DNA of 64,000 nt, taken from Zunongwangia mangrovi (GTDB lineage Bacteria; Bacteroidota; Bacteroidia; Flavobacteriales; Flavobacteriaceae). The number at the start of each line of letters is the position of its first letter. The stretch's first letter is position 1. The stretch is taken from NCBI RefSeq assembly GCF_900112105.1, contig NZ_FOKV01000001.1, positions 868,001 through 932,000 of the forward strand. Reading direction: 5' to 3'. A program made the position numbers and the translations under genes. The notes under the pieces are model-generated. The model was not told the DNA's origin, did not search any database, and saw nothing but the letters and a program-made list of their open reading frames with translations. Shown piece after piece: positions 32,736-40,350 of the stretch.

Positions 32736-35172
32736 CTTCAGACTCCAATTCTCTTAATACCCTTTGTAATTGCTGGATCAATTGGTCAATTTCAGCATCA
32801 GAGACATTGGCTTTCTTTTCTAAGCGTTCTAAAACCGGGATCACAGGGGTGATTCTCATTTGTTTTAGCATCGGTAACATTTTGTGTGCTATCTGGCCAA
32901 TAGCTTCATAATTACCTTCGTTTTTGTGGAATTTTATTTTCTCAATATTTTCTTCTGAACTTTCTAAGAATGCTTTGATGATGATAAACATCGCTTCCTT
33001 GTCTTCGCCAGAAAACATATAAATGTCCTCAAGATTATAAAATTCATTTTGCTGAGGTACAAAATCGTCTTTAAAAACAAGCGCTTTTTCTTTAGTTTTT
33101 GGTTCGATATTAAAAACCTCGCTTATTTTTAATAAAAGATCCTTTGGTTTAAAAGGTTTGGTGAGCTTCGCGGTAAAACCGGTAAGCGTATACACTTCAT
33201 CCTTCATATCGGTCCGGCCCGATAAGGCAATAACCGGAGTTTTATAAAGGTTCTCATCTTTTTTGATCGAATTCATTAGCTGAAAACCATCCATTATCGG
33301 CATTTGGATATCGGTAAGGATTAAATCATATCGATTTTCATCCAAAAGTGCCAATGCTTTTTTACCATTTTCAGCAGTATCGAATTCTAGGTTATGGCTT
33401 TTTAGAAATTCTAAGGTAAGTGCTAATTGCGCCGGTTCATCATCGACAACCAAAACTTTTTTATTTCCGAAGTCGATATTCGATGTTTTTCGAGTCAGTT
33501 TTTTTTCTTTCTCTGCAAGTGGTTTCTTCTTAATTTTAGATTGCTCTACCGGGATGATGATGGTGAATTCACTTCCTTCACCCTGTTCACTTTGCAGGCT
33601 AATTTCACCTTTTAGTAAAGAAGTAAGGCTCCTGGTGATTGTAAGTCCAAGCCCGGTGCCACCGTATTTTTTCTCGATCCCACTATTTTCCTGGCTAAAT
33701 TCTTCAAAAATGATCTCTTGCTTTTCTTTTGAAATACCAATTCCGGTATCTTTTACCTTGATGATTAATTCCTGAGATTCTTTTATTTTTTGCTGAATTC
33801 CAGCAGTGACGATAATTTTTCCTTTTTCAGTAAACTTAAAAGCATTGGTTACCAGGTTGGCGATAATTTGCTTTATTCTGAAGGGATCACTTAAATATTG
33901 CGCATCGGCTTCTTCAGAAATATCAATAATCACCTCCAAATCTTTATTTAAACTGGCAGGAACATTATTTTGTACGGTGTCTGTAATTAGTTTTTTAGGA
34001 TTGAAAGGTAAATTTTCAACCGACATTTTTCCGGCTTCAAGTTTCGATAGATCCAGAAGATCATTTACCAAGTGAAGAATAAAATCTGAAGATTTATTAA
34101 TTTGGCTTAGGTAGTGACGCTGCTTATTGCCAAGTTGAGTTTTGTTTATCAATTCAGAATAGCCAATTACCGTATTTAAGGGAGATCTAAGATCGTGGGT
34201 GATCGCCGCCATAAGCTGTTCCCTTCTTTTTAAAAGGGTTTCGGCAAAATTCTTGGCTTCTTCCAATTCGATTCGGTATTGCTGGCTACGCCCAACATCT
34301 CGAATAATTAGCATTAAAAATAACAGGATCACGATTACACAAACAATACCTGAAATCATGATTATTGATACGGTATCCTCTAAAGTTTGTTGTGCTTTTT
34401 CAGTTCTTTCTAAAGAAGCTTCCCGCTCATCCTGTTCGATATTGGCTAAGATTTTTCTTAGTTGCTGGTTAAGCACCATATCATTATCCAGCAGATCATT
34501 TTCCTTTTCAATGATCGTATTTCTAAACCTAAGATTCGCTTTTTGAAAATCGTTTAAAACTTTTTTCACTGAATTCACCAACGAATCTGCCGTTTGGTTG
34601 GTCAAGGATTGTGCATTATCCGCGCGGGCATATTCCAGCCATTTTACTAAAACTCTTTTTTGGTAGGGTTCTAAGTCATTAAAGCGATCGTCGTAACCCT
34701 GGTTAGATTCAAAGCTTTCATTTACACGATTAAGCTCCTCCATTACCTGTTTATAGTAATTCGTGCTTCGTTCTTGCTCACGAAGATCTACTAAGGCTTC
34801 AAGGTTTTCGGTTTTAAGATCCAGTAATTTATAGATGCTATCCAGCTCGGTATGCAGTTTGTTTTCCCCATAAGCTTCATCTAATTCAACCAAATTCATC
34901 TTAATCGAATCCAGTTGTGCCTGGTATAAAACAATATCTTCTTTAGTGCCGGTTTGGATTAGGCGACGGCTAACATTTTCAGTTTCATAAAGATCGCTTG
35001 TAATTTCACTTACCAAAAATAGTTGGGCGTTGTTGCTACTATTGCTCTGCGCCATATTGCTAAAAATTACTACCCGGTTATAAATAAACCAAACGGCAAC
35101 AACAACCAAAGCAGCGGTAAGTAGATAACCGGCAACAACTTTTAGGGTGATGGATCTTTTTGTGTTTTGCAT
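32725..35172 (-). CDS. Hybrid histidine kinase with receiver and Hpt domains
   Basis: An 815-residue membrane kinase. Domain order: helix 1 (11-31), a periplasmic helical sensor region (about 35-265, CHASE3-like), helix 2 (269-291), dimerisation/phosphoacceptor domain with H326 (AAITHDLRSPLNTVIGY), ATPase domain (N box LVTNAFKF, G1 DTGIGI, G2 GGTGLGL), receiver domain with D621 (LILTDIQMP), and a C-terminal Hpt domain with H763 (IAHKMLPML). This allows a full internal phosphorelay His-Asp-His, then to a separate receiver. The convergent NtrC-type regulator is the obvious candidate for it. Confidence 0.95.
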   Translation of the reverse strand: MQNTKRSITLKVVAGYLLTAALVVVAVWFIYNRVVIFSNMAQSNSSNNAQLFLVSEITSDLYETENVSRRLIQTGTKEDIVLYQAQLDSIKMNLVELDEAYGENKLHTELDSIYKLLDLKTENLEALVDLREQERSTNYYKQVMEELNRVNESFESNQGYDDRFNDLEPYQKRVLVKWLEYARADNAQSLTNQTADSLVNSVKKVLNDFQKANLRFRNTIIEKENDLLDNDMVLNQQLRKILANIEQDEREASLERTEKAQQTLEDTVSIIMISGIVCVIVILLFLMLIIRDVGRSQQYRIELEEAKNFAETLLKRREQLMAAITHDLRSPLNTVIGYSELINKTQLGNKQRHYLSQINKSSDFILHLVNDLLDLSKLEAGKMSVENLPFNPKKLITDTVQNNVPASLNKDLEVIIDISEEADAQYLSDPFRIKQIIANLVTNAFKFTEKGKIIVTAGIQQKIKESQELIIKVKDTGIGISKEKQEIIFEEFSQENSGIEKKYGGTGLGLTITRSLTSLLKGEISLQSEQGEGSEFTIIIPVEQSKIKKKPLAEKEKKLTRKTSNIDFGNKKVLVVDDEPAQLALTLEFLKSHNLEFDTAENGKKALALLDENRYDLILTDIQMPIMDGFQLMNSIKKDENLYKTPVIALSGRTDMKDEVYTLTGFTAKLTKPFKPKDLLLKISEVFNIEPKTKEKALVFKDDFVPQQNEFYNLEDIYMFSGEDKEAMFIIIKAFLESSEENIEKIKFHKNEGNYEAIGQIAHKMLPMLKQMRITPVIPVLERLEKKANVSDAEIDQLIQQLQRVLRELESEVTV

Positions 35173-35221
35173 AGCTTTTTCGCGATTCTCAAAAATAAGC
35201 CATTTAAATCAATTGCAATAA

Positions 35222-35254
35222 TTGTGCATAATCAAAAAAAGCTTTCTACATTTG
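35222..35254 (+). promoter_or_regulatory. Promoter of the TPP-riboswitch transcript
   Basis: TTG (35222-35224), 22 bases, TACATTTG (35247-35254). The riboswitch begins a few bases later, as expected for a leader starting there. Confidence 0.65.
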
Positions 35255-35257
35255 CAG

Positions 35258-35341
35258 CAAATCTCATAAGGGGTGCCCTTCGGGCTGAGATTATACCCAA
35301 TGAACCTGGGCAGGTAATGCTGCCAAGGGATAAGGTGCAAA
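35258..35341 (+). promoter_or_regulatory. Thiamine pyrophosphate (THI-box) riboswitch
   Basis: All conserved blocks of the THI element are in order: GGGGTGCCC, the loop TTCG, GGCTGAGATTATACCC, TGAACCTG, GCAGGTAATGCTGCC and AAGGGA. This is the aptamer that binds thiamine pyrophosphate. It precedes a TonB receptor gene by about 120 bases and is followed by a terminator hairpin, so control is probably by early transcription termination when TPP is plentiful. THI boxes before TonB-type receptors are known in Bacteroidota. Confidence 0.96.
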
Positions 35342-35354
35342 GCGCACTACAGCA

Positions 35355-35407
35355 CTCCTGAATATGCTCCAAAATTGAAATTGGAGAAATTCAGGATTTA
35401 TTTTTTA
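35355..35407 (+). terminator. Riboswitch expression-platform terminator
   Basis: TCCTGAAT (35357-35364) pairs with ATTCAGGA (35390-35397), and inside it CTCCA pairs with TGGAG. The stem is followed by TTTATTTTTT. Its position just behind the aptamer makes it the regulated stop. Confidence 0.85.
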
Positions 35408-35458
35408 ACCAAATTTTTAATGGAATAATGGCCCCTTTTATTCGTAAACATTTTACGA

Positions 35459-37858
35459 ATGAAAAACATATTATTCAGTTTTTTAACCATGCTCTGTGGA
35501 TTTGCAGCGATGGCGCAGCAATACCAACTAACAGGGAAAGTTACGAGAGAAGGTGAAGCTTTAAGTGGCGTTTCAGTCTACACAACAACTAAAAAATCGG
35601 GTACGATCACCGATGATTCCGGAAATTACAAACTAACTTTAGATGAAGGAACTCACACGATTCAGTTTGTGTACGGCAATCGAAAATCTTTTGATATCGA
35701 TCTTACGTCAGATATGGTTTTGGATGTAGATCTTAGTGGTTTAGAAGAAGCTTTAAGTGAAGTCTTTTTACAATCTATACGTGTAGATGCAGATTCGCCA
35801 ATTACCTACAGTAATTTAACCAATGAAGAAATCGAGGAAAGAAATCTTGGACAGGATATCCCGGTTTTGATGAATTACCTGCCTTCTGTAGTAACTACCA
35901 CAGATGCCGGAAATGGGATTGGTTATACCGGGATTAGGGTTCGTGGTAGTGATGCCACTAGAACCAATGTAACTATTAATGGTGTGCCGTATAACGATGC
36001 TGAAAGTCAGGGGACTTTCTGGGTAAACCTGGGTGATTTTGCTTCATCTACAGAGAATATCCAGTTGCAACGTGGTGTAGGAACTTCTACCAATGGGGCT
36101 GGTGCTTTTGGGGCTAGCATAAATATTCTAACCGATAAATATAACGAAGAAGCTTCAGCTGAAGTTGCTAACAGTTACGGTTCGTATAATACGCATAAAC
36201 ATACTGCAAAATTCAGTACAGGTTTATTTAATGATCACTGGGAATTTTCTGGGAGAGCTTCTTTGATTAAAAGTGATGGATATATCGATAGAGCAGAATC
36301 TGAGCTTAAATCATATTTCCTTCAGGGAAGTTATGTAGATGGCGGAACTTTGGTAAAGGCACTAATGTTTGGCGGAAAAGAAAGAACTTACCAGGCCTGG
36401 TATGGGATCGATGCTTCAACTTTAGAAAGTGATAGAACGTATAATCCGGCAGGAGAATATACCGATGAGGACGGGAATGTGAGGTATTACGACAATCAAA
36501 CCGATAATTACCAGCAGGATCATTACCAGTTACTGTGGAATCAAACGTTCAATAAAAACTGGTCGTCTAATTTTGCTTTGCATTATACCTACGGGAGAGG
36601 TTATTACGAGGAGTACGAGGAAGATGCAAGTCTAAACGCATTTGGATTGCCAAATTTTATGACAGATGGGTCAGAAGTTACCACATCAGATCTTGTAAAT
36701 ACAAGCTGGTTAGATAATCATTTCTACGGAACTACTTTTAGTTTAAATTATCAAAACACTACGGTAGATGCCATTTTTGGTGGTGGCTGGAACCGTTATG
36801 ATGGTGACCATTTTGGCGAAGTGATCTATACAAGATTTGCTAGAAATAACGATCCATACGAGCCGTTTTATGAAAATAATGCCGTTAAAACAGATTTTAA
36901 TATCTATACCAAAGCCACGGTTTCTATCACAGATAGGTTTGCTGTTTATGGAGATTTGCAGTTAAGAACCATTAATTACGAAGGTAGCGGCCCAACACAA
37001 GAAGTTGCTAATTTCCCTATCGATGCAAATTTCGATTTCTTTAATCCAAAAGGAGGCTTTACTTATCAATTCAACGAGGAAAATCAGTTATATGGATCTG
37101 TAGCCGTGGCGCATCGCGAACCTTCACGATCTGATTACGAAGATGCTTTTGAAAATGATGAGGTTGCTCCAACTGAAGAGCAACTGGTCGATTACGAATT
37201 AGGTTGGCGTTTTAAGTCGGGAAAAAACCAGGTGAATACCAATCTTTATTTTATGAATTATAAAGATCAATTAGTGCTTACCGGAGAAATTGATGAAGAA
37301 GGTGCAGCTATTCGTAAAAACAGTGGAGAAAGTTACCGATTAGGTTTAGAGGTCGATGCAAATATCTGGGTGAATAAATGGTTGAGTTTACGCCCGAACA
37401 TCGCAGTAAGCCGAAATAGAAATAGAGATTTTGTAGCGGTTTTTGATGGTGCTCAGCAAAACTTTGGAGATACCGAGATTTCATTTTCTCCTAATATCGT
37501 AGCCGGAAACATGATACGTGTTTCCCTGGTTAAAAATCTTCAGCTAAACTTTTTGAGTAAATATGTTGGCGAGCAATATATGAGCAATCTAGAGTTAGAA
37601 GGATCTAAACTGGATTCTTATTTCGTGAACGATCTTAATATTCAATATGTTTGGGAAAATGCTCCTTTATTTAAAGAGGTGGTTTTTACAGGTTTGGTAA
37701 ACAATATTTTTGGTGAAGAGTATGTGTCTAATGGTTATTTCTATACCTACGATGTGGAAGATCCAGATATGCCAAATGGCGTACAAACTTTAGGCGGAGC
37801 AGGATATTACCCACAAGCAACGACAAACTTTTTAGCCGGAGTTACTCTAAGATTTTAA
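35459..37858 (+). CDS. TonB-dependent outer-membrane receptor, TPP-regulated (probable thiamine uptake)
   Basis: A 799-residue receptor with a signal peptide (about 1-19, ending AAMAQ), a carboxypeptidase-regulatory-like domain (about 22-95), a plug domain (about 110-230; NGIGYTGIRVRGSDATRTNV) and a beta-barrel with an aromatic C-terminal strand (TNFLAGVTLRF). A TPP riboswitch with terminator controls it. By established comparative genomics, such receptors are proposed to import thiamine or its precursors. The periplasmic and inner-membrane steps are not adjacent. The PnuC protein at 27141 could serve, but that is a guess. Confidence 0.93.
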   Translation: MKNILFSFLTMLCGFAAMAQQYQLTGKVTREGEALSGVSVYTTTKKSGTITDDSGNYKLTLDEGTHTIQFVYGNRKSFDIDLTSDMVLDVDLSGLEEALSEVFLQSIRVDADSPITYSNLTNEEIEERNLGQDIPVLMNYLPSVVTTTDAGNGIGYTGIRVRGSDATRTNVTINGVPYNDAESQGTFWVNLGDFASSTENIQLQRGVGTSTNGAGAFGASINILTDKYNEEASAEVANSYGSYNTHKHTAKFSTGLFNDHWEFSGRASLIKSDGYIDRAESELKSYFLQGSYVDGGTLVKALMFGGKERTYQAWYGIDASTLESDRTYNPAGEYTDEDGNVRYYDNQTDNYQQDHYQLLWNQTFNKNWSSNFALHYTYGRGYYEEYEEDASLNAFGLPNFMTDGSEVTTSDLVNTSWLDNHFYGTTFSLNYQNTTVDAIFGGGWNRYDGDHFGEVIYTRFARNNDPYEPFYENNAVKTDFNIYTKATVSITDRFAVYGDLQLRTINYEGSGPTQEVANFPIDANFDFFNPKGGFTYQFNEENQLYGSVAVAHREPSRSDYEDAFENDEVAPTEEQLVDYELGWRFKSGKNQVNTNLYFMNYKDQLVLTGEIDEEGAAIRKNSGESYRLGLEVDANIWVNKWLSLRPNIAVSRNRNRDFVAVFDGAQQNFGDTEISFSPNIVAGNMIRVSLVKNLQLNFLSKYVGEQYMSNLELEGSKLDSYFVNDLNIQYVWENAPLFKEVVFTGLVNNIFGEEYVSNGYFYTYDVEDPDMPNGVQTLGGAGYYPQATTNFLAGVTLRF

Positions 37859-37869
37859 ATTTTGTTTGT

Positions 37870-37914
37870 TTTATTGGCACCGCCAAAGGGTATAATACTT
37901 CGAAGCTTGCCTCG
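37870..37914 (+). repeat. Terminator-associated repeat, copy 3
   Basis: TTTATTGGCACCGCCAAAGG, then GTATAATACTTCG and AAGCTTGCCTCG. It starts 12 bases after the receptor stop. The core is palindromic (TTGGC...GCCAA). Confidence 0.6.
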
Positions 37915-37980
37915 AAATTAAAAATTTATTTTTAACGAGTGCCTTGTGGTTTTGTCCCAAGATACTTTATTATAGTTCTG

Positions 37981-38016
37981 AATGCCTGAAATTTGAAAAA
38001 ATCTTCAGGCATTTTT
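37981..38016 (+). terminator. Terminator after the TPP-regulated receptor
   Basis: The stem AATGCCTGAA / TTCAGGCATT with a loop of 13 bases is followed by TTTT, 123 bases after the stop. Confidence 0.8.
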
Positions 38017-38044
38017 ATTGGCACCGCCAAAGGCTATAATGTTC
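38013..38044 (+). repeat. Terminator-associated repeat, copy 4
   Basis: TTTATTGGCACCGCCAAAGG then CTATAATGTTCC. It starts on the T run of the terminator at 37981, the same position as copy 1 has to its terminator. Confidence 0.6.
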
Positions 38045-38225
38045 CTGGGTAGTTTACTGTTTGAATTTTACCATTATTGGTTTGATAGCTTCTAAAATTT
38101 GAGTTGTAATTTATCTAATTTTGTTAGTGAATTTGCGTACCGTTTAAACTTGAGTTTTTGAGAATCCTTATCTCAATTTTTTCAAAAAGGCATCAGATGC
38201 TACTCCGGGTAATTTTAGAAAATAA

Positions 38226-38675
38226 TTAGTTAGAAATAATTAGTCTTATAGATTGACCTTGTTGAATTTTCTCTACGCGATAAGCTTTCATAGCATATTC
38301 GCCATCACCTTCTACTTGTTCACCAGTCACAATGTTGTAAACATTTCCTTCGCAACTACAGGTAGCTTCAATGCCGTTCATTGTCATTCCTGGGCAATCT
38401 TCATCTGGTACATGATTAGGATCACTTAATTCGTAAGCCAGGTAAAGGTCGTTATTTACATTGTAAATCACTACGCCGCCAATTCCTGCAAGATCATCGT
38501 AGATCGCAATTTGATTTCCGGGAAAATTAAGTTGATTGTATTGTGGCAGATCCAAATTTAACTGTAATCTAAAATTTATATCGACTAAATTTGGGTTGTT
38601 ATTACGGCCATCGTCACTACTGGAACAGCCTGTAATTAAAATGCTTAATAGGCTGAAAAATAAAAAACGCTTCAT
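38226..38675 (-). CDS. Rieske-like lipoprotein without cluster histidines
   Basis: A 149-residue lipoprotein with lipobox ILITGCSSS (Cys17) and an Asp/Asn linker. The C-terminal half follows the layout of a Rieske domain: a first Cys-Pro loop (DEDCPGMTMNG), a second Cys loop (ATCSCEGNVYNIVTGEQVEGDGEYAMKAY in two pieces), and the final strand RVEKIQQG. In true Rieske proteins the loops read C-x-H and C-x2-H. Here the histidines are Gly and Glu, so a [2Fe-2S] cluster with the normal ligands is not possible. A disulfide-stabilised, non-redox use of the fold is likely. It is divergent from greA. Confidence 0.7.
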   Translation of the reverse strand: MKRFLFFSLLSILITGCSSSDDGRNNNPNLVDINFRLQLNLDLPQYNQLNFPGNQIAIYDDLAGIGGVVIYNVNNDLYLAYELSDPNHVPDEDCPGMTMNGIEATCSCEGNVYNIVTGEQVEGDGEYAMKAYRVEKIQQGQSIRLIISN

Positions 38676-38694
38676 TCAATTTCTTTTTTTATCG

Positions 38695-38727
38695 CAAATG
38701 TAAATTTCTTATATTTGTTAGTATCAA
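38695..38727 (-). promoter_or_regulatory. Promoter of the Rieske-like lipoprotein gene
   Basis: On the minus strand TTG (38727-38725), 22 bases, TACATTTG (38702-38695), 20 bases before the start codon. It overlaps the opposing TATATTTG box at 38710. Confidence 0.6.
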
Positions 38728-38751
38728 TCCCATTATAGGTGGGATTTTTTT
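38710..38751 (+). promoter_or_regulatory. Possible greA leader start with immediate terminator-like hairpin
   Basis: TATATTTG (38710-38717) fits a -7 box. About 11 bases on, ATCCCA-TTATAGG-TGGGAT (38727-38744 region) is followed by a T run. A transcript from this box would meet the hairpin after about 30 bases, far ahead of greA (38968). No -33 element is clear. Confidence 0.4.
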
Positions 38752-38967
38752 ATTAATAAACAGTAATCTAATGATCATGCAGCTTTTAAATACGAAGTTC
38801 GCAGTCAAGCCGCGGGACTTTATACATCTCCTTTAGTTGAATATCTTTTTATTCACTAAGCCTTTTTAAAAAGGCCATTAGATTAAAACAATCATTAAAA
38901 ACATATTATTTTTTGGAAACAGGCCTCTCAATAAAGGCCCTTTACCAATTATAAAAACGACGAAGTT

Positions 38968-39444
38968 ATGAGTAAAGTATCTTACTACACTGCAGAAGGA
39001 CTGAAAAAATTAAGGGATGAATTAAATCAACTTAAAGATGTAGAGCGTCCAAGAGCCTCTGAAGCTATTGCTGAAGCTAGGGATAAAGGGGATTTGAGTG
39101 AGAATGCAGAATATGACGCAGCAAAAGAAGCGCAGGGACTTTTAGAAATGAAAATTGCAAAATTAGAAGAAGTCGTTGCTAATGCACGTGTGATTGATGA
39201 GTCCCAATTAGATACTTCTAAGGTGCTAATCCATTCTCATGTAAAGATCAAAAATCAAAGTAATGGGGCAGAAGTTAAATATAAACTGGTAGCCCAAAGT
39301 GAAGCCGACCTTAAAACGGGTAAGATTTCTGTAGATTCTCCTATAGGTAAAGGTTTATTAGGTAAAAAGGTTGGTGAGGTTGCAGATATTGCTGTGCCTA
39401 GCGGTGTGATGAAATTCGAGGTTTTAGAGATATGGCGTGAATAA
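38968..39444 (+). CDS. greA: Transcription elongation factor GreA
   Basis: A 158-residue factor of normal length that rescues backtracked RNA polymerase by stimulating transcript cleavage. The N-terminal coiled coil carries the acidic tip DLSENAEYDAAKEAQ (residues about 46-60), with the two essential acidic residues in place. The C-terminal domain binds polymerase (SPIGKGLLGKKVGEVADIAVPSG). It lies at the end of a 290-base leader that contains a terminator-like hairpin, and is followed by its own terminator. Confidence 0.97.
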   Translation: MSKVSYYTAEGLKKLRDELNQLKDVERPRASEAIAEARDKGDLSENAEYDAAKEAQGLLEMKIAKLEEVVANARVIDESQLDTSKVLIHSHVKIKNQSNGAEVKYKLVAQSEADLKTGKISVDSPIGKGLLGKKVGEVADIAVPSGVMKFEVLEIWRE

Positions 39445-39477
39445 GTGCCCGTAAACTTTTAATTAAGATATATCAAA

Positions 39478-39520
39478 GTCCTTTTCTTAATCTTTTAACG
39501 GAGATTCAGGAAAAGGATTT
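39478..39520 (+). terminator. Terminator after greA
   Basis: AGTCCTTTTC / GAAAAGGATT stem with an internal loop, followed by TTT, 34 bases after the stop. It precedes the HIT gene by 33 bases. Confidence 0.65.
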
Positions 39521-39553
39521 TTAATTTTATAATACTAATCAAAACAATCAATT

Positions 39554-39943
39554 ATGGCCAGTTTATTTACGAAAATAGTTAAGGGAGAGATTCCTGCATA
39601 TAAAATTGCAGAGGATAGCCAGTTTCTGGCTTTTTTAGATATTCGCCCAAATTGTAAAGGACATACGCTTTGTATTCCGAAGAGGGAAGTAGATTATATT
39701 TTTGATATGGAAGAACAAATGTATATGGAGCTTATGCGTTTTTCCAGAAAAGTAGCACTGGCATTAGAGAAAACAGTGCCTTGTAAGCGTGTTGGAGTTG
39801 CTGTCGTTGGTCTTGAAGTGCCACATACGCATGTACATTTAATTCCGCTTAACGATATGAGTGATATGGATTTTGCGAATCATTACGAAATGAGTGACGA
39901 TGAGTTTAAAGAATTGGCAGAATCTATACACGTAAACTTATAA
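39554..39943 (+). CDS. HIT-family nucleotide-binding hydrolase
   Basis: A 129-residue histidine-triad protein of the Hint branch, acting on phosphoramidate or nucleotide conjugates. The active-site motif HTHVHLIPL lies near residues 95-103, with an upstream FLDIRPNCKGHTLCIPKREVDYI. The second conserved half of the fold is complete. It is followed after two bases by a thioesterase gene, so the two are co-transcribed. Confidence 0.95.
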   Translation: MASLFTKIVKGEIPAYKIAEDSQFLAFLDIRPNCKGHTLCIPKREVDYIFDMEEQMYMELMRFSRKVALALEKTVPCKRVGVAVVGLEVPHTHVHLIPLNDMSDMDFANHYEMSDDEFKELAESIHVNL

Positions 39944-39945
39944 GT

Positions 39946-40350
39946 TTGGAAGATTTTAAGCTTGAATTAAAATTAAGGATAGACTGGAGCGATCTTGATA
40001 TGTACCGCCATGTTAATAATCTTAGTTTTATGCGTTTTATGCAATCTGGAAGAGTGAATCTATGGGAAGCCACCGGGTTGCATAAAATGTATGCTGAAGA
40101 AAATAAAGGAGCAATGTTAGTCTCTACACATTGCGATTTTCAGAAAGCTTTGCATTATCCGGGAAATGCTACTATTAAAACCAGAATTGCTGAAATTGGG
40201 AACAAAAGTTTTAAGATCGAACATCATATTTTTGACGAAGAAAATCAGCTTTGTGCAGTTGGAAAAGATGTTTCGGTTTTTTATAATTTCAGTGAAAATA
40301 AAACACTCCCAATTCCTAAAGATCTTAGGGGAATATTAAATCGATATTAG
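39946..40350 (+). CDS. Acyl-CoA thioesterase, 4HBT hot-dog fold
   Basis: A 134-residue hot-dog protein. The catalytic segment RIDWSDLDMYRHVNNLSFMRFMQ (in two pieces; Asp18 and the H/N pair) is that of 4-hydroxybenzoyl-CoA-type thioesterases, which hydrolyse acyl-CoA. TTG at 39946 is the best start, as it begins directly before the conserved strand and follows the HIT stop by two bases. It meets the histidine kinase gene tail to tail with a four-base overlap. Confidence 0.88.
   Translation: MEDFKLELKLRIDWSDLDMYRHVNNLSFMRFMQSGRVNLWEATGLHKMYAEENKGAMLVSTHCDFQKALHYPGNATIKTRIAEIGNKSFKIEHHIFDEENQLCAVGKDVSVFYNFSENKTLPIPKDLRGILNRY

Larger units (their letters stand above)
37859..38225. other. Gap with terminator and two copies of a short repeat
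   Basis: A gap of 367 bases between two convergent genes. It contains two copies of the TTTATTGGCACCGCCAAAGG unit (37870 and 38013), the receptor terminator (37981-38016), and AT-rich remainder without a supported gene. Confidence 0.6.

Noticed and set aside
35167-35361. A 64-codon open frame upstream of the TPP-regulated receptor
   Set aside because: It runs through the conserved blocks of the THI-box aptamer, whose conservation is explained by RNA structure; its translation resembles no protein.
37870-37885. TGGCAC near 37875 as a sigma-54 promoter
   Set aside because: The sequence belongs to the palindromic TTGGCACCGCCAA repeat and has no TTGC at the required distance.
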